A DNA stretch of 48,752 nt, taken from the NCBI GenBank assembly GCA_964017145.1, contig CAXHKQ010000323.1, positions 1 to 48,752 of the forward strand, given 5' to 3'. The translations under genes and the position numbers were made by a program. Positions 42,814 to 48,752 of the stretch are shown piece after piece (positions within the stretch are counted from its first letter, which is position 1; each line of letters starts with the position of its first letter). This DNA comes from Agrocybe praecox. Lineage: Eukaryota > Basidiomycota > Agaricomycetes > Agaricales > Agrocybaceae. A model generated the notes under the pieces. That model did not search any database. It was not told the origin of the DNA and saw only the letters and a program-made list of their open reading frames with translations.

Positions 42814-43025
42814 TTTCAAAGGTGAACGCGTAAGACAATGAACTTTGAGAGGAAAGAATGAATCGTCATGGATCGTGGTGACGGTTTCATGACTTGGGCC
42901 TGGAATGAATAGATTTTGGAAGAATTGGTGCCTTATTTGTTGTGATAGAGTCGTGATGGTAAATTAAAATGGAGAATTACAAAAAAGGAAATATTGAAAT
43001 TTAAAAATAAACAATTGATCTCTTA

Positions 43026-43985
43026 TGCAATTTCAGGTTCGTTCATGTTCAATCAATTATGACGCATGACACTGGGTGGACCAAGGGACTCAAGACCAGC
43101 GTTGTCGCTTTTGACATCGCTCAGTTCTTTCCATCTCTCAACCATGATATGCTCAAGGCAATACTCAGGAAGCAGGGGTTCTTGCCACTTGTGGCGCAGT
43201 TCTTCTCATCCTACCTAGTTGACTGGTTCACCTCCGATCCCTGGCAGGTGGATGTCGGCGTGGGACAAGGCTCTGCCTTGTCCCCCGTCCTCTCAGCACT
43301 CTACATCGCTCTGGTGATGAAACTATACCACATGGAAGAGATATCTCACAAGACATTGCTTCTATCCTACGTAGACGACGGCATATGTATTGCCCAGGCC
43401 CAAACCCTCCAGAAGAACACGGTAACCCTCGTGGCTGCCTATGCAGTCCTCCTTCGACTCTTCACCGCTATCGGACTCATTCTCGAACACAACAAATCCG
43501 GATATGCGTGCTTCGACAGGTCGCATAACTACGACCCGCCACCCCTCGACCTCGGCTATGCCCGTTATACAGGTGACACCCCTCTCCGCCCAAAGCGCGT
43601 CTGGCGCTATCTGGGCTTCTTCGATTGCAAGCTCACTTTCAAGGAGCATGTGCGGTTCTATTCAACCAAGTCTCTCTCATCGGTAAAAGCCATGAAGATG
43701 CTTGGAAGCTCAACTCGAGGTCTCCACCCTAAGGAGAAACAACTATTGTACCAGGCGTGCGTTCTACTGATCGCAATGTACAGGTATTGTCTGTGGTACT
43801 TCGAAGGCTCCCGATCTAAGGGAGCCCTTGAAGACCTGCGCAAAATGCAGCGTAAAGTGGCACTTTGGATCACAGGTGCATTCTGCACCTCTCCTACAGG
43901 CGGGGTTGAGGCCCTCACGGGCCTCATCCCCGTACACCTACATCTGAAGAAACTAGGCGGTCAGTCCAACTACCTTTATGCTTAG
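43026..43985 (+). pseudogene. LINE reverse transcriptase fragment
   Basis: From about 43026 (VRSCSINYDA), with a TGA/frameshift at ~43056, then 308 open codons: KTSVVAFDIAQFFPSLNHD with the first catalytic Asp, QVDVGVGQGSALSPVLSALY, LLSYVDDGICIAQA (YVDD box), NKSGYACFDR, WRYLGFFDCKLTF, and EALTGLIPVHLHLKKL, where a Tad-like LINE would lead into the RNase H linker. Homology stops at ~43985. The RT is the domain missing from the LINE at 18.7-30.4 kb, but it is probably a separate copy. No 5' or 3' ends present. Confidence 0.83.
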
Positions 43986-44880
43986 TTTCAAGAAGCCAAA
44001 TGCCTCAATACTTTATATAAGTAAGACGTCATAAAACATAGACACATTCACTATTTAGCTAAGACAGTTTAGTCGTAATGCACAACACTAGAACTTTGGT
44101 AACCTATGTGAACAGCCAAAGCTATGATGTTTACTGTTTCTTTTGGATTAGTATGCATACCTAATTGAGTTTACTAGTAACATCTGACCATGTGTTTATA
44201 TTATACTATGCTGGTTCAAACTCCTGCATGTTGGCTTGCATAGCGTGACTTTATGCATTGAAGAATGTTAGGAGATGACTCAAAAGGGAGAAGAGAGAGA
44301 CGAATGGGGAACATAAGTGAATAACCAGGTAGAGACTGCAGATACAGGTATGTGATATAGTCTCTATAACAGGTGGCTGATATGTGAAGTGATCAAAAAC
44401 CAGGCTGAGAAGAGGGGAATTCTGACAGAGACAATCAGCTGACAGCAACATAACCAAGTTATGTCAAATACTGGCACCATTAATCACATACTCCAGATAG
44501 CTATGACTACCAAATGTTGGAACTATTGTCATTATATATATTGGTTTGGCTGTTTCAGTCAGCTCATAGAACCTGATTTCATAACCAACATGATGAAATC
44601 AAATTGGTATATAGCATAATATGCTGAAAGGGCTTTGCATCAATATAGGGATTATACATAGTTTGCAGATGCTATGATTGAAATCATCCAACTCACTTGA
44701 TGCTATGTTATGTAGGATGTTAAAGATCTATATTAAAGAGAAGCCAATGATGAGCAACAGTGTTATATCTCTGAGGTTACAGCATATTATGGATTGTACG
44801 GAAAATACAAAATATACATGGGTATATGTAATTATTCTGTTCTTTGAATATATATACTCCATATAGTGTCATAATTGTCT
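43986..44880 (+). repeat. Outer repeat sequence of the right-hand long repeat
   Basis: 44005-44110 (ACTTTATATAAG, GAGACAGTTTGGTTG-like) recurs directly at 48636-48752. 44450-44620 recurs at 95-260. No coding region; the open frame around 44251-44457 (-) has no family resemblance. Confidence 0.55.
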
Positions 44881-45559
44881 TTCTAACAGTGAAAATCATA
44901 CCATATGAGCTTTGATTTTTGACTGATGTCCCAGAATAGAAGTAATTTCCTAATTAGGACATGTTCGCTTTTTTAGTATGTTATAACATGTTATAGCTGA
45001 TGTTTATGCTATATAACATACATATAAGGTCTATAAATAGTTCGAGAATAGTCTTGGACTTTTTAAATGGGTAAAACTGTAGCAAATGTGCGCTTTTTAA
45101 GACTATTTATAAATAGCACAGATTATTTTTGAACATTATGCAAATGCAGTTCAATCCTATTCATTTTTTACCTCTTTATGCAGTGGATAAATAGTAATAA
45201 ATATATAAAATACTGTATCAGCAATTTATTTGACCAAAAAGCGCCCGTAATAGAGTGAAACAGACATTTGGTTCGCTTTTTGGACCTATTTATAAATAGA
45301 CCACATTATTTTTGAACATTATCCAGATGCACTTTTCTGTATCCATCCCTTTCTGTTACATTTTCGCATTTTTGAGTACACTATAAATCATCATAAATGT
45401 ATAGAATACTATGTCCATCTTTTGTTTTGTAAAAAAGCGCCCAGAACATAGCAAACTGGTCAATATGCAGTAAAAAAGACTATTTTAGGAAATTAATCAT
45501 GTGAAACAGATGCCACAGCCACAGATATGATAAGATATGATAAGATAGGTTGACACAGC

Positions 45560-46029
45560 CACAATCATGTGATCTGGTGCACAGCCACCAAAAAATCAAA
45601 GTTGTAGAGAAATTTTCAAAAGATATGCTAAATATTTTTATTACATAATCATCAATGGTTCAGCCACAAAACACAAAATATCCACAGAAAGCCGAATACA
45701 AATCAGAATAAATAATTGAAATATTTATACAGAGCCAAATATTTTTTTTAAAATCATCAAGAAATGTGTACTATATCATTTTGGACTTGAACTATCCAAA
45801 TATGTAAAGTGTTCTAAAAATAGATTTCTAAAAATAGATTTAACAAATATAACCATACATACCAATACAGGCATTCATGCATCAAAGGGACTTTATCTCA
45901 AAGTTCAAAGTCCTCTTGCCTTATTGGGTTGTTTGGATGTGACAACATTCAAAGGCCTTGTTTGTCTTGTATCATGCCTGCCTCTGCTTGCTAACATCAT
46001 TATTTATTATTTGTTTGTATTTGAGGCCA
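45560..46029 (+). mobile_element. MITE M5 fragment in the loop of the foldback-like element
   Basis: Shares CACAGCCACCAAAAAATC, GGTTCAGCCACAAAACAC, TCTAAAAATAGATTT, CTTATTGGGTTGTTTGGATG and TTTATTATTTGTTTGTATTT with M1. Ends at TTTGAGGCCA (46029). The complementary 'ctctacacaaccatataatttt' at 47599 suggests a second, inverted piece. Confidence 0.65.
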
Positions 46030-47580
46030 AGGATTGCAATCTTACAGTAAGGCTAAATTAAATACAAATATTCTAACCTATTCATAGGTACCAACTCAGA
46101 GTTCCTAATGGACATATAGATAGTTTGGAAAATTGTATAAAATATTTTTATTTTATATAAGGACCCCTGATACCTGCAAGGAAAAAGATTTTTATGTCTG
46201 CTATTAATAAAGTAAGAAACTTTTTTGTTAAGTAAGAAAAACTTTTTTTTCCGATCTAAATTGCAAAAATATTTGAAAGAGAAAAAATATTTTTGAAAAA
46301 TATTTTATTTGAAAAGATTTTACAAAAACTTTTCAGGGGGTACCTTTGGGTTGTACAGCAGATCAGAAATTAAACAACCTTAGAGGTACTTGTTACTGGT
46401 TCACTGAAGTGCTATTAGGAAGGTTAATTGTGGGTAAAAAAACAACCTAATAGTTAGGGTAAAATATCTTTTTTTCACTTTCTTTTTTGTTTTTTGTTTT
46501 CTTGTCACATCTTTTAAATATTTATGTAATAATATAAAAAAAGTTAGAATCTTTATTTTAATTATGTCATATTTCTTTTCTTTTCTTTTACATTTGATGA
46601 AATCAATTTAGCCCTGACTAGGTTCCAGGGGTCTTTTTATTTTATTATTTTATTTGTTAGGCTATTTTTAGGGTACTTTTTCTGCATATTGGGGCCACCA
46701 TTTTGGTTATATTGTGGGTATTAGACATCCATTTGGGGTCATTTTTTGTAGGATAATAGGCATGTATATAAGCTATGGTACAGTGTGTTTATAGACTTGT
46801 ATCTTGTATATTGAGGGCTGTGCAGGGCATTTTGCATTACTATGAAAGAGCATTAACATGATTCAAAAATGCTATAATGGATCAGAATAAGCAATGAGAT
46901 GAGCAAAAGGTTTGAGGTAGTGAGCCACCATAAATAAGAGGCTTGACTTGAACAGTACAGTTAACTGTTTGATAAGAATCAACCAGCTCTAATTCTAATA
47001 TAAGGGTGACTGATTGACTTGGGGCTAGGGAACATCAAGGGTCACAGGTAAGGGTATGCATGGGTATGAGTATGGGTTGAGATGAAAGGACCTGTGAGAT
47101 TTTAAATGAGCCCAAAAATGTCCCACATGGTGTTTTTGAGCTTATTTGGTTTGTAAAACCCATGAGTTGTCAGGTAAGGGTTGTTGCAGGTACAGGTATG
47201 GGTCTACGTGCCAGGGGCCATGGGTTACCTGTGATATTTTCTATTTGGGGGCAAGTAGGTTGTCTTGAGTGGTAGGGTGACTGATTGACTTGAAAAGGGG
47301 TTGGTCAACCAACTTTGACTACAGACTTTGACTTGAGTATAAGGTTGCTTGCTTGCTGACTTGGAATAAGAGGGTTGACTTTGCGGTAGAAGAGCTTGGT
47401 AATCTACTTGCACATGTGGGTTAGAGAGATACTTAGGCAGTAAACAAACTTTGATTTGACAATCAGTTTTTTTTTAAATTTTTTTTATTATGTCTGGATT
47501 GAAATGTTTGTAAAAATATGTGACTACTATCTGAATATCCAATGAATGTCATATGTCTTCTGTTGATGGCATCAAATTCA
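46030..47580. other. AT-rich non-coding stretch
   Basis: 46130-46680 is extremely T/A-rich with homopolymers. 47030-47230 has irregular GGGTATG/GGTAAGGGT words. No gene, RNA or shared repeat recognised. Confidence 0.45.
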
Positions 47581-47624
47581 AACATGTGATTTTTTTTTCT
47601 CTACACAACCATATAATTTTTGTA

Positions 47625-47820
47625 TTTGTGGCTGTGCTGTCTTTCCTTATCTGACATGTGGCAGTGGCAAAGCTATCTTATCGGAAATGTGGCTATGTAA
47701 TCTGTATCTTATCTCATGTGGCTGTGTGAAGCTATCTTATCATATCTTATCCTATCTGTGGCTGTGACAACCTATCTTATCATATTTTATCATATCTGTG
47801 GCTGTGGCATTTGTATCACA
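47625..47820 (+). repeat. Tandem degenerate GTGGCTGTG / CTATCTTATC repeats
   Basis: Four to five units of ~40-50 bp, each with TGTGGCTGTG followed by CTATCTTATCATAT. The inverted copy lies at 45505-45560. Confidence 0.65.
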
Positions 47821-48635
47821 TGACTAATTCTCTAAAAGAGCAGTTTTCACTCCATATTGTCCAGTTTGCTATGTTCTGGGTGCTTTTTTATAAAAAAATG
47901 GTGGATATGGTATTCTACACATTTATGGTGATTTATAGTGTTCTCAAAAATGCGAAAATATGATAAGAAGGGATGGATGCAGAAAAGTGTATCTGGATAA
48001 TGTTCAAAAATAATCTAGTCTATTTATAAATAGGTTCAAAAAGCGCACCAAATGTCTGTTTCTCTGTATTATAGGCACTTTTGTATCAAATAAAATGCTG
48101 ATATAGTATTTTATACATTTATCACTATTTATACACTGTTTAAAGAGGTCAAAAACAAATGGGATCACAGTACATTTGCATAATGTTCAAAAATGATCTG
48201 TGCTATTTATAAATGTTCTCAAAAGCGCACACTTGCTGTGATCCTACTGGTTTAAAAAATCCAAGAATATTTCTAAACTATCAAAAGACATTATATCTAT
48301 GTTATACAGCAAAGGTATAGGCTATAACCCATCATAACATTCCAAAAAAGCGAACATGTCTCAATTGGGAAATTACTTCCATTTTGGGACATCGCCCAAA
48401 AATCAGGATATTCCAGGCATGATTGGTAATGCACCGAGCCTTTCACTAGCTCCTTGTATTGTCTATTATTCTATTCAGGCTTTTATTTAGCAATATGGTC
48501 AATAATCATCGACTTAAGAAAAGTCTTTCCATGTACCATTGTGACAGATTTACACTTTGTACAATGTCAACATGTTAAAGGTACACATTAAAGAAAGTTA
48601 CATGTGGTTATAACTTGTTATAAAGAGCCAAATAG

Positions 48636-48752
48636 ATCAAGACTTTATATAAGACAGATTAACTCATAGCACACAGACACATCACATTTATCATTTAGTT
48701 GAGACAGTTTGGTTGTAAGACACAACAACAAAGTTTTGATAACATATGACAA
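48636..48752 (+). repeat. Beginning of a further copy of the long repeat
   Basis: ACTTTATATAAG, CACATTTATCATTTAGTT, GAGACAGTTTGGTTGTAAG and TTTTGATAACATATG align directly with 44007-44108. The window ends within the copy. Confidence 0.6.

Larger units (their letters stand above)
44881..48430. mobile_element. Foldback-like element with ~0.7 kb complex inverted arms
   Basis: Left arm 44881-45565 and right arm 47690-48430 are inverted copies: TCCTAATTAGGACATGTTCGC against its complement, two tandem ~170-bp units with GCGCTTTTT/TTTATAAATA/TTTTTGAACATTAT, and GATAAGATATGATAAGATAG next to CCACAGCCACAG. The loop (45566-47690) holds MITE M5 and AT-rich non-coding DNA. No transposase seen. Outer borders are not sharp. 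Confidence 0.65.

Noticed and set aside
47030..47230. Telomere-like GGGTATG/GGTAAGGGT words
   Set aside because: Irregular, no fixed period, and no TTAGGG array.

Overview
The window reads as transposon-dominated nuclear DNA of a filamentous fungus, most likely a mushroom-forming basidiomycete (Agaricomycetes). Introns are short (50-59 nt, GT-AG), and there are KDZ transposases with CxC2 and CxC5/CxC6-type cysteine clusters, Tad-like LINEs, copia elements, pogo, Tc1 and PIF/Harbinger transposons. I recognise no housekeeping gene. One 160-codon ORF (42331-42813) is the only candidate for a non-transposon gene.

Layout. 1-835: truncated copy of a long AT-rich repeat that returns at 44.0-48.7 kb. 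1.28-10.02 kb: a decayed pogo-like transposon (-) split by a 5952-bp element (3947-9898, here KDZ-C) with 8-bp target duplications, two multi-exon genes and a tRNA-like Pol III unit. 10.0-11.7 kb: MITE fragment and a solo copia LTR with perfect TSD. 11.7-13.3 kb: a Tc1 element with an open 333-aa DD34E transposase. 13.5-15.1 kb: copia remnant. 15.1-17.7 kb: LINE 3' half (-) carrying KDZ-A (15427-17070) and abutting a MITE. 18.4-30.4 kb: a LINE (+) into which a copia element (-) inserted; that copia was later hit by KDZ-B (22244-23750) and a PIF/Harbinger element (24731-27712), and the LINE by a solo LTR. 31.4-36.2 kb: KDZ transposase pseudogene (-) cut by a 906-bp MITE. 36.55-37.16 kb: five ~130-bp tandem repeats. 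37.6-41.8 kb: a MITE split by a second, better preserved pogo-like element (38131-41392). 43.0-44.0 kb: LINE reverse-transcriptase fragment. 44.9-48.4 kb: foldback-like element with ~0.7 kb complex inverted arms.

Most boundaries come from terminal repeats plus target duplications, and several empty sites can be read from paralogous copies in the same window. The best preserved genes are the Tc1 transposase and the Harbinger Myb/SANT-like partner. The Harbinger transposase and several others are broken by one or a few changes, many of which look like C-to-T decay (CGA to TGA, TGG to TAG).

The most novel signal is in the KDZ-A/B/C family. All three share termini and 8-bp TSDs, and all carry, at the same end and pointing outward, a tRNA-like Pol III unit. 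In each the A and B boxes are exactly 44 nt apart, a CCT-N6-AGG hairpin lies between them, and a T-run follows the B box by 15-16 nt.
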